Assembly: GCF_036014215.1 (NCBI RefSeq)
Contig: NZ_CP107921.1
Location: 3,840,001 to 3,904,000 of the forward strand
Reading direction: 5' to 3'
DNA from: Streptomyces sp. NBC_00440
GTDB taxonomy: Bacteria; Actinomycetota; Actinomycetes; Streptomycetales; Streptomycetaceae
DNA: 64,000 nucleotides
Shown here one piece after another: positions 29,169 to 39,200 of this stretch (position 1 is its first letter; each line of letters begins with the position of its first letter). The notes beneath the pieces are model-generated. The model was not told the DNA's origin and ran no database searches. It worked only from the letters and a program-made list of their open reading frames with translations. The translations under genes and the position numbers were made by a program.

Positions 29169-31436
29169 TCAGCCGTTGCGCTTCCAGCGCGGCTTGTCGT
29201 CGCGGCGGCCGAACGAACCGGTGCCGGTGCCCGTGCCGGTCGTGCGGTGGTCGTCGCGGCGGCCGGTCGGACGGTCGCTGCTGCCGGAGCGGAAGCCGCC
29301 GGTGGGGCGGTCGTCACGGCGGTCGCGGTTGAACGGACGGTCGCTGCCGCGGTGGCCGCCGGTGGGGCGGTCGTCACGGCGCTGGAAACCACCACGGTCA
29401 CCACCGCGGTCGTCACGGCGGTCGCCGCCACGGAAGCCACCGGACGGACGGTCGTTGTCACGACGCTCGCCACCACGGAACCCACCACCGGAACCACCCG
29501 ACGGACGGTCGTCACGGCGGAAACCGCCACCGTTGCCACCCCGGTCGTCACGGCGCTGGAAACCACCGGACGGACGGTCGTTGTCACGACGCTCGCCACC
29601 ACGGAACCCACCACCGGAACCACCCGACGGACGGTCATCGCGGCGGAAACCGCCACCGTTGCCACCCCGGTCGTCACGGCGCTGGAAACCACCACGGTCG
29701 CCACCGCGGTCGTCACGGCGCTGGAAGCCACCGCGGTCACCACCACGGTCGCCGCCGCGGTATCCACCACGGTCGCCACCCCGGTCGTCGCGGCGTCCGA
29801 AGTTGCCACGGTCGTCGCGGCGCTCCTCGCGCTGCTCCGCCCTCGGCTGCTCCGGCACGGCGGCCGCGATCTCGGCCTCGGCTGCCTGCAGCACCTCGGC
29901 GACAGCGGCCTCGGGGTCGTCACCGCGCTCGCGGGCGGCACGCGCCACCAGACGGTCGGCCTCCTCGCGCAGCTCGGTCGCACGGCGCTGGACGCGCTCC
30001 AGCTCACGGGTGAGGTCCTTGGCCTCGCGCTCCGCCTGCTTGGCGGCGTTGTTCGCGGAGTCGGCCTGGACCTCGGTCAGCGAACGGGCGCCGGTGATCT
30101 CGGCGACCTCGGGCTCGAAGGCCCCGGCCCCCTGGACGATGTGGCGCGTGGCGTCGACGCCCGCGTCCTCCATCAGCCGGAAGATCTGGCGGCGCTGGTG
30201 CGGCAGCGACAGCGAGACGACCGTGCCGGACTTGCCGGCGCGGGCGGTACGGCCCGAACGGTGCAGGTAGTCCTTGTGGTCCCCGGCCGGGTCCACGTTC
30301 AGGACCAGGTCGATGCCGTCGACGTGGATACCGCGGGCGGCGACGTCGGTCGCGACGAGCGCGTTGACGTAACCGTCCTTGAAGTCGGCGAGCACGCGGG
30401 TACGGGCGCCCTGGGTCATACCGCCGTGCAGCGCGTCCGCCTTGACGCCCGACTCGACGAGCTGCTCGGCGATACGGTCGGCGCCCAGCTGGGTCCGTAC
30501 GAAGATGATCGTGCGGCCCTTGCGGGCGGCGATGGCGGCCGTGACCGGCGCCTTGTCCTTCGGCTTCACGACGAGGACGTGGTGCGACATGGTCGAGACG
30601 TTGCCCTGCGCGCTGTCCACCTCGTGGCTGACCGGGTTGGTCAGGTAGCGCTTGACCAGCGTGCCGATCTCGTTCTCCATGGTGGCGGAGAAGAGCATGC
30701 GCTGGCCGCCGCCGGGGATCTGGTCGAGCAGCTCGGTGACCTCGGGCAGGAAGCCCAGGTCGGACATCTGGTCGGCCTCGTCGAGGACGGCGACCTGGAC
30801 GCTCGCCAGCGAGCAGGCGCCGCGGTTGATGATGTCGCGCAGCCGGCCCGGGGTGGCGACGAGGACGTCGACGCCGCGCTCCAGGGCGTAGATCTGGTTG
30901 GACATCGACGTACCGCCGCAGACGACCTTCATCTTCAGGCCGAGCACGTCGCCGTACGGCTGGAGAGCGTCCGCGACCTGCATCGCGAGCTCACGGGTCG
31001 GGGTGAGGATGATGCCGCGCGGCTTCTTCTTCTCGGTGTGCCCGCCGGCGAGCGTCGCCAGCAGCGGGAGGCCGAAGGAGAGGGTCTTGCCGGAGCCGGT
31101 ACGGCCACGGCCGAGGATGTCCTTGCCGGCCAGGGCGTCCGGGATGGTCGCTGCCTGGATCGGGAAGGGCGCGGTGACACCGTTCTGGGCGAGCTTGCGG
31201 ACGATGCCGTCCGGCAGACCGAGCGACCCGAAGGTCACGGTCGGCTCGGCGGGCTCTTCGTCGGTGACGGACTCGCCGGTGGCGGTCTCGTCGGTGACTG
31301 CGGCCTCAGTGGCGGTGTCCTCGGCGGCTACGGCCTCGGCGACGGCCTCTTCGACCTCGACCACGACAGCCTCGGCGTCGGCGACGATCTCGTCGTTCTC
31401 GGGCATGACGGCGTGGTCAGAACTGAAATTGGACAT
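29169..31436 (-). CDS. DEAD-box RNA helicase with RGG-rich tail
   Basis: A 755-residue ATP-dependent RNA helicase. An acidic N-terminus (1-65) precedes the Q motif, Walker A GRTGSGKT (111-118), PTREL (146-150), DEAD (219-222), SAT (250-252), ARGIHVDGIDLVLN and HRSGRTARAG. From about residue 540 the tail is charged, then Arg/Gly/Asp-rich (RRDDRGGDRGG type), as in CsdA/DeaD-like helicases that work in ribosome assembly and RNA decay in the cold. The tail contains a 42-residue unit duplicated in tandem. It starts at ATG 31436; the leader has a CGAAAC...GTTTCG hairpin (31445-31464). Confidence 0.93.
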   Translation of the reverse strand: MSNFSSDHAVMPENDEIVADAEAVVVEVEEAVAEAVAAEDTATEAAVTDETATGESVTDEEPAEPTVTFGSLGLPDGIVRKLAQNGVTAPFPIQAATIPDALAGKDILGRGRTGSGKTLSFGLPLLATLAGGHTEKKKPRGIILTPTRELAMQVADALQPYGDVLGLKMKVVCGGTSMSNQIYALERGVDVLVATPGRLRDIINRGACSLASVQVAVLDEADQMSDLGFLPEVTELLDQIPGGGQRMLFSATMENEIGTLVKRYLTNPVSHEVDSAQGNVSTMSHHVLVVKPKDKAPVTAAIAARKGRTIIFVRTQLGADRIAEQLVESGVKADALHGGMTQGARTRVLADFKDGYVNALVATDVAARGIHVDGIDLVLNVDPAGDHKDYLHRSGRTARAGKSGTVVSLSLPHQRRQIFRLMEDAGVDATRHIVQGAGAFEPEVAEITGARSLTEVQADSANNAAKQAEREAKDLTRELERVQRRATELREEADRLVARAARERGDDPEAAVAEVLQAAEAEIAAAVPEQPRAEQREERRDDRGNFGRRDDRGGDRGGYRGGDRGGDRGGFQRRDDRGGDRGGFQRRDDRGGNGGGFRRDDRPSGGSGGGFRGGERRDNDRPSGGFQRRDDRGGNGGGFRRDDRPSGGSGGGFRGGERRDNDRPSGGFRGGDRRDDRGGDRGGFQRRDDRPTGGHRGSDRPFNRDRRDDRPTGGFRSGSSDRPTGRRDDHRTTGTGTGTGSFGRRDDKPRWKRNG
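29441..29692. repeat. Two 126-bp tandem repeats in helicase tail
   Basis: Two almost identical 126-bp units (29441-29566, 29567-29692) encode 42 residues each of the Arg/Gly/Asp-rich tail. Only scattered silent changes separate them, which points to recent duplication or gene conversion. Confidence 0.85.
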
Positions 31437-31620
31437 GCGAAATGCGAAACCTTCCGGAGTTTCGGCACGCGCCCATAACTCCGTGAATCGCTATTTCGAC
31501 CGCCTCAATGCGGACCAGTCACGGTAAGGGAGAGTACGCGCCTCGGGGCGCTCTTCGTCTCTTGCTGATCAAGAAACACAGTGGCGCCGGGCAATGGGAT
31601 CAAACGATCTACTACCATAC

Positions 31621-32250
31621 TCACCCTTCCCCCTTCCTGGCAAACCCGGCCTGCTGCACCGGCTCGGCCTGCGGCGATGCCAGCGGAATCAGCATCGCTT
31701 CGGACCGCTTGGCGGGCCCGACCGACGGGGCCGTCGTGGCCCCGGGCGGCGAGCTGCCGGGACCGGGCGTCGGGCTCGTCCGCGGCGGGTCCGACGGCTG
31801 CCCGGGCGGGGTGGGGCTGCCGGCGGGGGGCGCGGGACGGCCGGACGGCCCGCCGCCGTGCCCCGGCGGACGCCCGGGCCGCGGGTGTCCGGGCCGGGCC
31901 GGCCGCGGAGCACCGGGCCCCGACGGATCCGCCGACGGCTCCGTGCCGCCGCCCTTCCCCGCGGTCCCGGCCTTGCTCCCGCCCGCGGCCTTCCGGGCGG
32001 ACTGCCCCTGCGCCGGCTGCCCGTCAGGACCCTCGTCACTCCCGCCGGCCACACCGCCGTGCACCCGGGCGCGCCCACCGCCGTCGGGGGCGGCGGCCGC
32101 GCCGTCCGGCCGGGCGTCCGTGCGCTGCGTCCCCTTCGTGGCGGACGGCGCGGGCCTGCCGGGGTGGTCGGTGACGCTCATACAGCCCGCCGACGCCGCC
32201 ACCGTCATCACGGCGGCGATCAACCGGGCGGGGACAGGCAACTGGCGCAC
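31621..32250 (-). CDS. Putative lipoprotein, low-complexity
   Basis: A 209-residue protein with a lipoprotein signal: a basic start, a hydrophobic stretch LIAAVMTVAASAGC with lipobox ASAGC, then a long Pro/Gly/Ser/Ala-rich body without globular features. It is expected to be lipidated on Cys and held on the outer face of the membrane. I prefer the GTG at 32250, which has GGAGG eight bases upstream; the GTG at 32259 overlaps that site. No function recognised. Composition alone can produce such frames in GC-rich DNA, but signal peptide, lipobox and ribosome site argue for a real gene. Confidence 0.6.
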   Translation of the reverse strand: MRQLPVPARLIAAVMTVAASAGCMSVTDHPGRPAPSATKGTQRTDARPDGAAAAPDGGGRARVHGGVAGGSDEGPDGQPAQGQSARKAAGGSKAGTAGKGGGTEPSADPSGPGAPRPARPGHPRPGRPPGHGGGPSGRPAPPAGSPTPPGQPSDPPRTSPTPGPGSSPPGATTAPSVGPAKRSEAMLIPLASPQAEPVQQAGFARKGEG

Positions 32251-32412
32251 GGGGCGCACCTCCGGAGGGAGCGGGCTGACGGGAACGGACCGGGTGGGAC
32301 CGCCCTGCCCAACTCCCCGGCCCCCGGAAGGGACACGCCCGGCGGCCGGTCCCTACGCACGGTCACCTCCGCCCCCGCTGAGCCGCACCCGGTGCGTGCA
32401 GCCGCTCGTGGC

Positions 32413-32763
32413 TCAGCCGTACCCCAGCGCGTGCAGCCGCTCGTCGTCGATCCCGAAGTGGTGTGCGACCTCGTGCACCACGGTGATCTCCGTCTCGGCC
32501 ACCGCCGCCTCGCGCGAGGAGCACATCCGCAGCGTCGGCCCCCGGTAGACGGTGATCCGGTCCGGCAGGACACCCGCGTACCACTCGCCGCGCTCCGTCA
32601 GCGGTGTCCCCTCGTAGAGACCGAGCAGCTCCGGGTCGTCGGACCCGGGCTCGTCGTCGACGAACACCGCGACGTTGTCCATCAGCCGGGTCAGCTCCGG
32701 CGGGATGCGGTCCAGCGCCTCGGCGACCAGTTCCTCGAACTCCTCACGCGTCATCTCCAGCAC
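32413..32763 (-). CDS. Small zincin-like metallopeptidase (DUF1025-type)
   Basis: A 116-residue protein with the zinc-protease signature VVHEVAHHFGIDDERLHALGYG (HExxH plus a downstream Asp). MTREEFEELVAEALDRIPPEL and NVAVFVDDEP, LLGLYEGTPLTER are the conserved early segments of the actinobacterial family of minimal metallopeptidases. Cytoplasmic, no signal. I start at the GTG giving MLEMTREEF, the usual form. Substrate unknown. It is divergent from the phosphoesterase gene by about 75 bp. Confidence 0.88.
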   Translation of the reverse strand: MLEMTREEFEELVAEALDRIPPELTRLMDNVAVFVDDEPGSDDPELLGLYEGTPLTERGEWYAGVLPDRITVYRGPTLRMCSSREAAVAETEITVVHEVAHHFGIDDERLHALGYG

Positions 32764-32838
32764 CCGCCCATTGTCCCGTAGTTCCCCCGTATGCGCCGGG
32801 TCCGCATGGGACTTCCGCCTCCTGGGCATACCGCAGGA

Positions 32839-34437
32839 ATGGCCGCCGCCGACCGTCTACGGCAACTCCGGGCGCTGCGTACCGTCCGGGCACTGCGCGC
32901 GCGCCGTGCCCGCAGCGGGGGGCCACGCGCCCGACGGCCACGCACCTGGACCACCCGTCCGGCCACCCGGCCCCGTTCCGCACCACGCGAACTCTCTCTC
33001 GCCCCCCGCCCGCACCCCTGGCTCCGGGGCCCCGTCATGGTGACCGTCGTGCTGCTCGGCGCCTGGCTGGGGCTGCTCGTCGTGGGCAATGTCCGGTCGC
33101 AGGTCGGCCCGGTGGACACCACCATGACGCTGCGGCCCTCCCTCACCGGCGGCACCAAGATCAACGTCTCGCCGCTGGGCGCACTCGAACTCGACTCGCA
33201 CACGGCACCCATCCGGCTCGACGTCGACGTGGACCGCCTCGACCCGGTCCGCTCCCGGGCCCTGGTGGAACACCCCGAACGGATCTCCGGCCTCCAGGGC
33301 GAGATCGCCCACGACGTCGAGCACAGCACCCTCGACCTGGCCGTACGCTCCTGCGCCGCCGTGGTGATCGGCGCCACCACGCTCGGCCTGGTCGTCTACC
33401 GCAGGCCGCGCCGCGCCCTGGCGGCCGGCGGTCTCGCGCTCGTCCTGCTCGCGGCTTCGGGCGCCACGGCGTACGCGACGTGGAACCCCAGGTCGCTGCT
33501 TGAGCCGAAGTTCTCCGGGCTGCTCTCGTCCGCACCGCAGGTGGTCGGCAACGCACGCTCGATCGTCACCGACTTCAACGTCTACCAGGACGAGTTGGCG
33601 CGCCTCGTCACCAACGTGACGAAGCTGTACGACGCCACGTCGACCCTCCCCGCCTACCAGCCGGACCCCGGCACGATCCGCGTGCTGCACGTCTCCGACA
33701 TCCATCTCAACCCGGCCTCGTGGCAGATCATCGGCTCGCTCGTGAAGCAGTACAAGATCGACGTGATCATCGACTCCGGCGACACGATGGACCACGGGAG
33801 CGCCGCCGAGAACACCTTCCTCGACCCGGTACCGGACCTCGGAGCGCCGTACGTGTGGGTCCGCGGCAACCACGATTCGGCCACCACGCAGAAGTATCTG
33901 AAGCACCTCCGGAATGTGCATGTGCTCGACAACGGCAGCGCCGTGACGGTCGGCGGCCTGCGGATCGCGGGGACCGGTGACCCGCAGTTCACCCCGGACC
34001 GCTCGGTCGTACCCGGTGGCGACGCGGCGGAGCGGCTGGCCGGAATCCGGCTCGCGTCCGCCATCGAGGACCAGAAACGGGCCGGCACCCCCGTCGACAT
34101 CGCGGTCGCGCACGAGCCCCAGGCGGCCCGCGAGACGGACGGCACGGTCCCGCTGGTACTCGCCGGGCATGTGCACCACCGCGAGAACCAGCTGCTCCCC
34201 CTCGGCACCCGGCTGAAGGTGGAGGGTTCGACGGGCGGCGGCGGGCTGCGCGCCGTACAGAACAAGCACCCGGAGAAGGTGCTCGCGTCGGTGCTCTACC
34301 TGGACCGGTCGACCCGGCGCCTGCAGGCCTGGGACGAGATCACGCTGGGCGGCCTGGGCCTGACGACGGCCGAGGTCAGCAGGCATCTGCCGGACGACAA
34401 CCTGCCGGGAGCGAAGCCGTCGCCCACGTCGCGCTAA
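32839..34437 (+). CDS. Membrane-anchored metallophosphoesterase
   Basis: A 532-residue protein. The N-terminal 70 residues are Arg-rich, then two hydrophobic segments (VMVTVVLLGAWLGLLVVG and the AVVIGATTLGLVVY...LALVLLAASG region) flank an external domain. The C-terminal half is a calcineurin-type phosphoesterase with all metal motifs: DIHLN, SGDTMDHG, GNHD, and HEPQ/GHVHH. It should hydrolyse a phosphoester at the membrane. The ATG at 32839 (MAAADRL) has a GCAGGA site; ATG 32791 is an in-frame alternative. The MITE-like inverted repeat begins immediately after the stop codon. Confidence 0.87.
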   Translation: MAAADRLRQLRALRTVRALRARRARSGGPRARRPRTWTTRPATRPRSAPRELSLAPRPHPWLRGPVMVTVVLLGAWLGLLVVGNVRSQVGPVDTTMTLRPSLTGGTKINVSPLGALELDSHTAPIRLDVDVDRLDPVRSRALVEHPERISGLQGEIAHDVEHSTLDLAVRSCAAVVIGATTLGLVVYRRPRRALAAGGLALVLLAASGATAYATWNPRSLLEPKFSGLLSSAPQVVGNARSIVTDFNVYQDELARLVTNVTKLYDATSTLPAYQPDPGTIRVLHVSDIHLNPASWQIIGSLVKQYKIDVIIDSGDTMDHGSAAENTFLDPVPDLGAPYVWVRGNHDSATTQKYLKHLRNVHVLDNGSAVTVGGLRIAGTGDPQFTPDRSVVPGGDAAERLAGIRLASAIEDQKRAGTPVDIAVAHEPQAARETDGTVPLVLAGHVHHRENQLLPLGTRLKVEGSTGGGGLRAVQNKHPEKVLASVLYLDRSTRRLQAWDEITLGGLGLTTAEVSRHLPDDNLPGAKPSPTSR

Positions 34438-34678
34438 GACGGGCCGGCAAATGGGGGGTGGGTGGAGGAGCGGGGTCTGGTGCACTGTGTTCGCTTCGCT
34501 CACTCCGTCTCGGCTCTTTAATTGATCTTTGGATGCCGAGCCCAGCTGCAAGGCGGAGGATTGAGGCAACGCGGTGGGGGTCCCCCCGGCCGGAGGCTGG
34601 GGGAGTTGTTGATTGACGACAACGCCGCAGATGAGCGTGCCAGACCCCGCGACGCCGCCCCCCATTTGCCGGCCCGTC
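34438..34678. mobile_element. MITE-like element with 21-bp perfect terminal inverted repeats
   Basis: The first 21 bases (GACGGGCCGGCAAATG then GGGGG, 34438-34458) are exactly the reverse complement of the last 21 (34658-34678). The match continues imperfectly for about 20 more bases (GCGGGGTCTGG on both sides). The 199-bp interior has no gene but has nested hairpins, including GGGGGTCCCCCCGGCC...GGCTGGGGG. It starts one base after the phosphoesterase stop and ends just before the tRNA-cluster promoter. No target-site duplication is obvious. Alternatively it is a structured RNA. Confidence 0.6.
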
Positions 34679-34687
34679 CAAACCGTT

Positions 34688-34717
34688 TTGGCGAACCGCG
34701 CCGCGATCCCATATGCT
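34688..34717 (+). promoter_or_regulatory. Promoter of tRNA-Glu/Asp/Phe cluster
   Basis: TTGGCG (34688-34693) and TATGCT (34712-34717) with an 18-bp spacer, 45 bp before tRNA-Glu and just outside the inverted-repeat element. Confidence 0.55.
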
Positions 34718-34761
34718 TCGGACGTCCCCGACGCGCTGCAAAGCGCCCAGGCGGGCCCTTA

Positions 34762-34834
34762 GCCCTCATCGTCTAGTGGCCCAGGACGCCGCCCTTTCAA
34801 GGCGGTAGCACGGGTTCGAATCCCGTTGGGGGCA
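34762..34834 (+). tRNA. tRNA-Glu (TTC)
   Basis: A 73-nt cloverleaf with anticodon loop CTTTCAA, acceptor GCCCTCA/TGGGGGC and T-loop GGTTCGAATCC. First of a three-tRNA cluster. Confidence 0.95.
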
Positions 34835-34844
34835 CGCACAACTG

Positions 34845-34867
34845 TGTGCGAGAATATTTCTCGCACA
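34845..34867 (+). terminator. Hairpin between tRNA-Glu and tRNA-Asp
   Basis: TGTGCGAGAA and TTCTCGCACA form a perfect 10-bp stem with a three-base loop. It may be a processing site or partial terminator in the tRNA transcript. Confidence 0.55.
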
Positions 34868-34873
34868 TTGCTT

Positions 34874-34948
34874 GGTCCTGTGGAGCAGTTTGGAGTGCTC
34901 GCCACCCTGTCAAGGTGGAGGCCGCGGGTTCAAATCCCGTCAGGACCG
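34874..34948 (+). tRNA. tRNA-Asp (GTC), copy 1
   Basis: A 75-nt cloverleaf with anticodon loop CTGTCAA, acceptor GGTCCTG/CAGGACC and discriminator G. Its sequence is identical to the copy at 40372. Confidence 0.95.
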
Positions 34949-34966
34949 CTGCAGCCTAGGCTGCGT

Positions 34967-35040
34967 GGCTGGGTAGCTCAGTTGGTACGAGCGATCGCCT
35001 GAAAAGCGATAGGTCGCCGGTTCGATCCCGGCCCCAGCCA
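34967..35040 (+). tRNA. tRNA-Phe (GAA)
   Basis: A 74-nt cloverleaf with anticodon loop CTGAAAA on stem ATCGC/GCGAT and acceptor GGCTGGG/CCCAGCC. Last gene of the cluster. Confidence 0.95.
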
Positions 35041-35049
35041 CTGCTTCGA

Positions 35050-35076
35050 GAGCCCCGACCACGCGTCGGGGCTTTT
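35050..35076 (+). terminator. Intrinsic terminator of the tRNA cluster
   Basis: AGCCCCGAC (35051-35059) pairs with GTCGGGGCT (35065-35073) and is followed by TTTT. Confidence 0.85.
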
Positions 35077-35095
35077 CGCGTACCCGGGTGCTTCC

Positions 35096-36163
35096 CTAAG
35101 CCCGCCGGCCGCCCAGCACCGTACGCCCGCCCGGGTGCCGGTGGCGCCAGGTCCAGAAGACGGCACACGACACCAGCGACCATCCCGCGAGCACCAGGAA
35201 CGGGAAGGCGTGCTGGTAGCCGCCGAAGTAGACGGCGGTGTGCTGGGCGTTGACCGAGGCGCCCGGCGGCAGCCACTGCCCGATATGACCCAGCGTCGAC
35301 GGAAGCAGCGGCCAGGACACCGCACCGCCCGACGACGGGTTTCCGAGCAGCACCATCAGCCCCCAGGTGGGGAGCATCGCCCAGCGGCCGATGAGGGTGT
35401 TGAACATCGTGAAGACCATGCCGGACGTGAACATCGTGAAGGCCAGGATCAGCCACGACTCCGTGAACGGCAGATCCAGCGCGCCCAGCCACCAGTCGAC
35501 GACGGCCGCGATGGCGAAGCCGCCGAGCAGTGCGTTGGCGATGATGTACGCGATGCGCTCCGCCGGGTTGAGACCGCGGGCGTGCACGGAGAGCTGGATC
35601 GCGCCGACGAAGCCGACGATCACCGCGGCCAGCGAGATGTAGAAGAGCGCGAGCCCCCGCGGATCGCCCTTCTGGAGCGGGTTGACGTCCGTCACCCGGA
35701 CCGGGACACCGGTCGCCTTCGCCACCGCGGGCGCGGACTCCACGAGCACCTGCGCGACCGAGGCGCCGGACGCCCCGGACACGTCGAGCCGCACCGCACT
35801 GCTCCGCACATGCACGATCGCGAAGACCTTCTGCTGGTCCACGGCCCGCCGCGCCTGGGCGTCCGTCGGGTACACATGCAGTTCGAGCGAGGCGTCGAGC
35901 GCCTGCTCCATCCCGTCGATGAACCGCTTCCCGGTGGGCGATTCGTACGAGCCGACGACGGCGGTCGGCACCCGGTGCGGGGTCGGGTTGGCCATGAAGT
36001 ACGTGTACGAACCCGCGAAGAGCCCGGCGGCGGCCGCCAGGATGAACAGCAGCACGGTCGCCGGCACGAAGGGCGACTTCCGGAACTCCTCCCACCGCTC
36101 GGCCCCGGTCGGGTGCCTGCCGTGGGCGCCGCGGTCGCCGTGGTGTTCCGTCTCGTCGGGCAT
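35096..36163 (-). CDS. DUF3533/ABC-2-like membrane protein
   Basis: A 355-residue protein with one N-terminal membrane segment (ATVLLFILAAAAGLFAGSY), a soluble extracytoplasmic domain (about 60-165), and five C-terminal membrane helices. This layout is that of YhgE/Pip or DUF3533-type membrane proteins, related to ABC-2 permeases but with no ATPase gene adjacent. Function unknown; some relatives take part in export or phage reception. The leader reads TAGCTT six bases before the ATG and no ribosome site, so the message is probably leaderless. Confidence 0.8.
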   Translation of the reverse strand: MPDETEHHGDRGAHGRHPTGAERWEEFRKSPFVPATVLLFILAAAAGLFAGSYTYFMANPTPHRVPTAVVGSYESPTGKRFIDGMEQALDASLELHVYPTDAQARRAVDQQKVFAIVHVRSSAVRLDVSGASGASVAQVLVESAPAVAKATGVPVRVTDVNPLQKGDPRGLALFYISLAAVIVGFVGAIQLSVHARGLNPAERIAYIIANALLGGFAIAAVVDWWLGALDLPFTESWLILAFTMFTSGMVFTMFNTLIGRWAMLPTWGLMVLLGNPSSGGAVSWPLLPSTLGHIGQWLPPGASVNAQHTAVYFGGYQHAFPFLVLAGWSLVSCAVFWTWRHRHPGGRTVLGGRRA

Positions 36164-36263
36164 GGAACCAAGCTAAACCACGTATTAGGGACATACACGC
36201 CCACATCAGGGCACTCAAATCCATTCGCCAGCGGGTTGCGCAGGGTGAGATCCTGGATCAGGT

Positions 36264-39200
36264 ATGTCTACTTCCTTCGCTGATATCCAGGCCACGCTCA
36301 ACGAGCTGTCGCTGCGCGACGCGCACCGGCTCGGCCGACGCCTGGAGGGCGCCCGCCGTATCCGTAAACCAGAGGCCCGGCAGGCCGCGCTGGACCAGAT
36401 CTCCGCCGAGGCGGAGAAGTCCACCGCCCGCATGGCGCGCCGGGCTGCCCGGGTGCCCACCGTCAGCTACCCCGAGCAGCTTCCGGTCAGCCGGAAGAAG
36501 GACGAGATCGCCGAGGCGATACGGGATCACCAGGTGGTGATCGTCGCCGGTGAGACCGGGTCCGGCAAGACGACCCAGATCCCGAAGATCTGTCTGGAGC
36601 TGGGACGCGGCGTCCGGGGCATGATCGGCCACACCCAGCCCCGCCGGATCGCCGCGCGCACGGTCGCCGAGCGCATCGCGGACGAGATGAGCACCCCGCT
36701 GGGCGAGGCCGTCGGCTGGAAGGTCCGCTTCACCGACCAGGTCGACCAGGAAGCCACCTTCATCAAGCTGATGACGGACGGCATCCTCCTCGCCGAGATC
36801 CAGACGGACCGCGAACTGCGCGCGTACGACACGATCATCATCGACGAGGCGCACGAGCGGTCGCTCAACATCGACTTCCTGCTGGGGTATCTGGCCCAGC
36901 TGCTGCCGAAGCGGCCGGACCTGAAGGTCGTCATCACCTCGGCCACCATCGACCCGCAGCGCTTCGCCCGGCACTTCGGCGACGCCCCGGTGGTCGAGGT
37001 CAGCGGCCGTACGTACCCGGTCGAGGTGCGCTACCGCCCGCTCCTGGAGGAGGAGGGCGACGAAGGCGACCGGGACCAGATCACCGCGATCTGCGAAGCG
37101 GTCGACGAGCTCCAGGACGAGGGCCCGGGCTCCGGCGATGTGCTCGTCTTCCTCTCCGGCGAGCGCGAGATCCGGGACACCGCCGACGCGCTGAACAAGC
37201 GGAACCTGCGGCGCACCGAGGTGCTGCCGCTGTACGCGCGGCTGTCGCACGCCGAGCAGCACCGGGTGTTCCAGCGCCCGTCAGGCGGCGGCAGACGGGT
37301 GGTGCTCGCCACCAACGTCGCCGAGACCTCGCTGACCGTCCCCGGCATCAAGTACGTGATCGACCCGGGCACCGCCCGTATCTCCCGCTACAGCCACCGC
37401 ACCAAGGTCCAGCGGCTGCCCATCGAGCGGATCTCGCAGGCCAGCGCCAACCAGCGCAAGGGCCGCTGCGGCCGTACGTCGGACGGCATCTGCATCCGGC
37501 TGTACACCGAGGACGACTTCCTCGCCCGCCCGGAGTTCACCGACCCCGAGATCCTCCGTACGAACCTGGCGTCCGTCATCCTCCAGATGACCGCGGCCGG
37601 CCTCGGCGACATCGAGAAGTTCCCCTTCATCGACCCGCCGGACCACCGCAACATCCGCGACGGCGTCCAGCTGCTCCAGGAACTCGGCGCGCTGGACCCC
37701 AAGGAGAAGGACCCCAAGCGGCGGCTCACCCAGGAAGGGCGCAAGCTCAGCCAGCTGCCCGTCGACCCGCGGCTGGCCCGGATGGTCCTGGAGGCCGACC
37801 GGAACGGCTGTGTGAGCGAGGTGATGGTCATCGCCGCCGCGCTCTCCATCCAGGACCCGCGCGAGCGCCCGGCGGAGAAGCAGACCCAGGCCGACCAGCA
37901 GCACGCCCGCTTCAAGGACGAGACCTCCGACTTCCTGGCCTTCCTCAACCTCTGGCGCTACGTACGCGACCAGCAGAAGGAGCGCGGCTCCTCCAGCTTC
38001 CGCCGGATGTGCAAGCAGGAGTATCTGAACTTCCTGCGGATCCGCGAGTGGCAGGACATCTACGCGCAGCTGCGCTCGGTCGCCAGGACCATGGGCATCC
38101 GGCTGAACGAGGAGGACGCGCCCGAGCAGGCGGTGCACACCTCGCTGCTCGCCGGGCTGCTCTCGCACATCGGGCTCAAGGACACCGAGAAGAACGAGTA
38201 TCTGGGCGCCCGGAACGCGAAGTTCGCGATCTTCCCCGGCTCGGCGCTCTTCAAGAAGCAGCCGCGTTTCATCATGTCCGCCGAGCTGGTGGAGACCTCA
38301 CGGCTGTGGGCCAGGGTCAATGCCAAGGTCGAGCCGGAGTGGATCGAACCGCTCGCCCAGCATCTGCTGAAACGCACCTACAGCGAGCCGCACTGGGAGA
38401 AGGACCAGGCGGCGGTGATGGCGTACGAGCGGGTCACGTTGTACGGCGTACCGATCGTCGCCCAGCGCAAGATCAATTACGGCCGGATCGACCCGGAGAC
38501 CAGCCGGGAACTTTTCATTCGCAACGCCCTGGTCGAGGGCGACTGGCGCACCCACCACAAGTTCTTCGCCGCGAACCGCAAGCTCCTGGCCGAGGTCGAG
38601 GAGTTGGAGCACCGCGCACGGCGCCGCGACATCCTGGTGGACGACGAGACGCTCTTCGACTTCTACGACGGGCGGATCCCCGAACACGTCGTCTCCGGCG
38701 CCCACTTCGACTCCTGGTGGAAGCACAAGCAGCGGGACGAGCCCGAGGCGCTCGACTTCGAGCGCTCGATGCTGATCACCGAGAAGGCCGGGGCCGTCAC
38801 CAAGGACGACTACCCGGACTCCTGGCGGCAGGGGAAGCTGAAGTTCCGGGTGACGTACCAGTTCGAGCCGGGCGCGGACGCGGACGGCGTCACGGTCCAC
38901 ATCCCGCTCCAGGTGCTCAACCAGGTCACACCCGACGGCTTCGACTGGCAGATCCCGGGGCTGCGCGAGGAAGTGGTCACCGAGCTGATCCGCTCGCTGC
39001 CCAAACCGATCCGCCGCCACTACGTGCCCGCGCCGAACTACGCGGGAGCCTTCCTGGACCGCGCGGTGCCCCTCCAGGAGCCGCTGCCGCTGACGCTCGC
39101 CCGGGAGCTCCAGCGCATGGTCGGCGTCCCGGTCACCGCCGAGGACTTCGACCTCTCCCGGGTGCCGGACCACCTCAAGATCACCTTCCGGATCGTCGAC

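Noticed and set aside
28941..31478. 845-codon open frame on the plus strand opposite the DEAD-box helicase gene
   Set aside because: It is the exact antisense shadow of a conserved helicase in GC-rich DNA; its Thr/Val-rich repeats mirror the RGG repeats, and it lacks any domain or ribosome site.
31594..32781. Plus-strand Pro/Gly/Arg-rich frame opposite the lipoprotein and zincin genes
   Set aside because: No signal, domain or ribosome site; the zincin's HExxH frame and the lipobox frame are on the minus strand.
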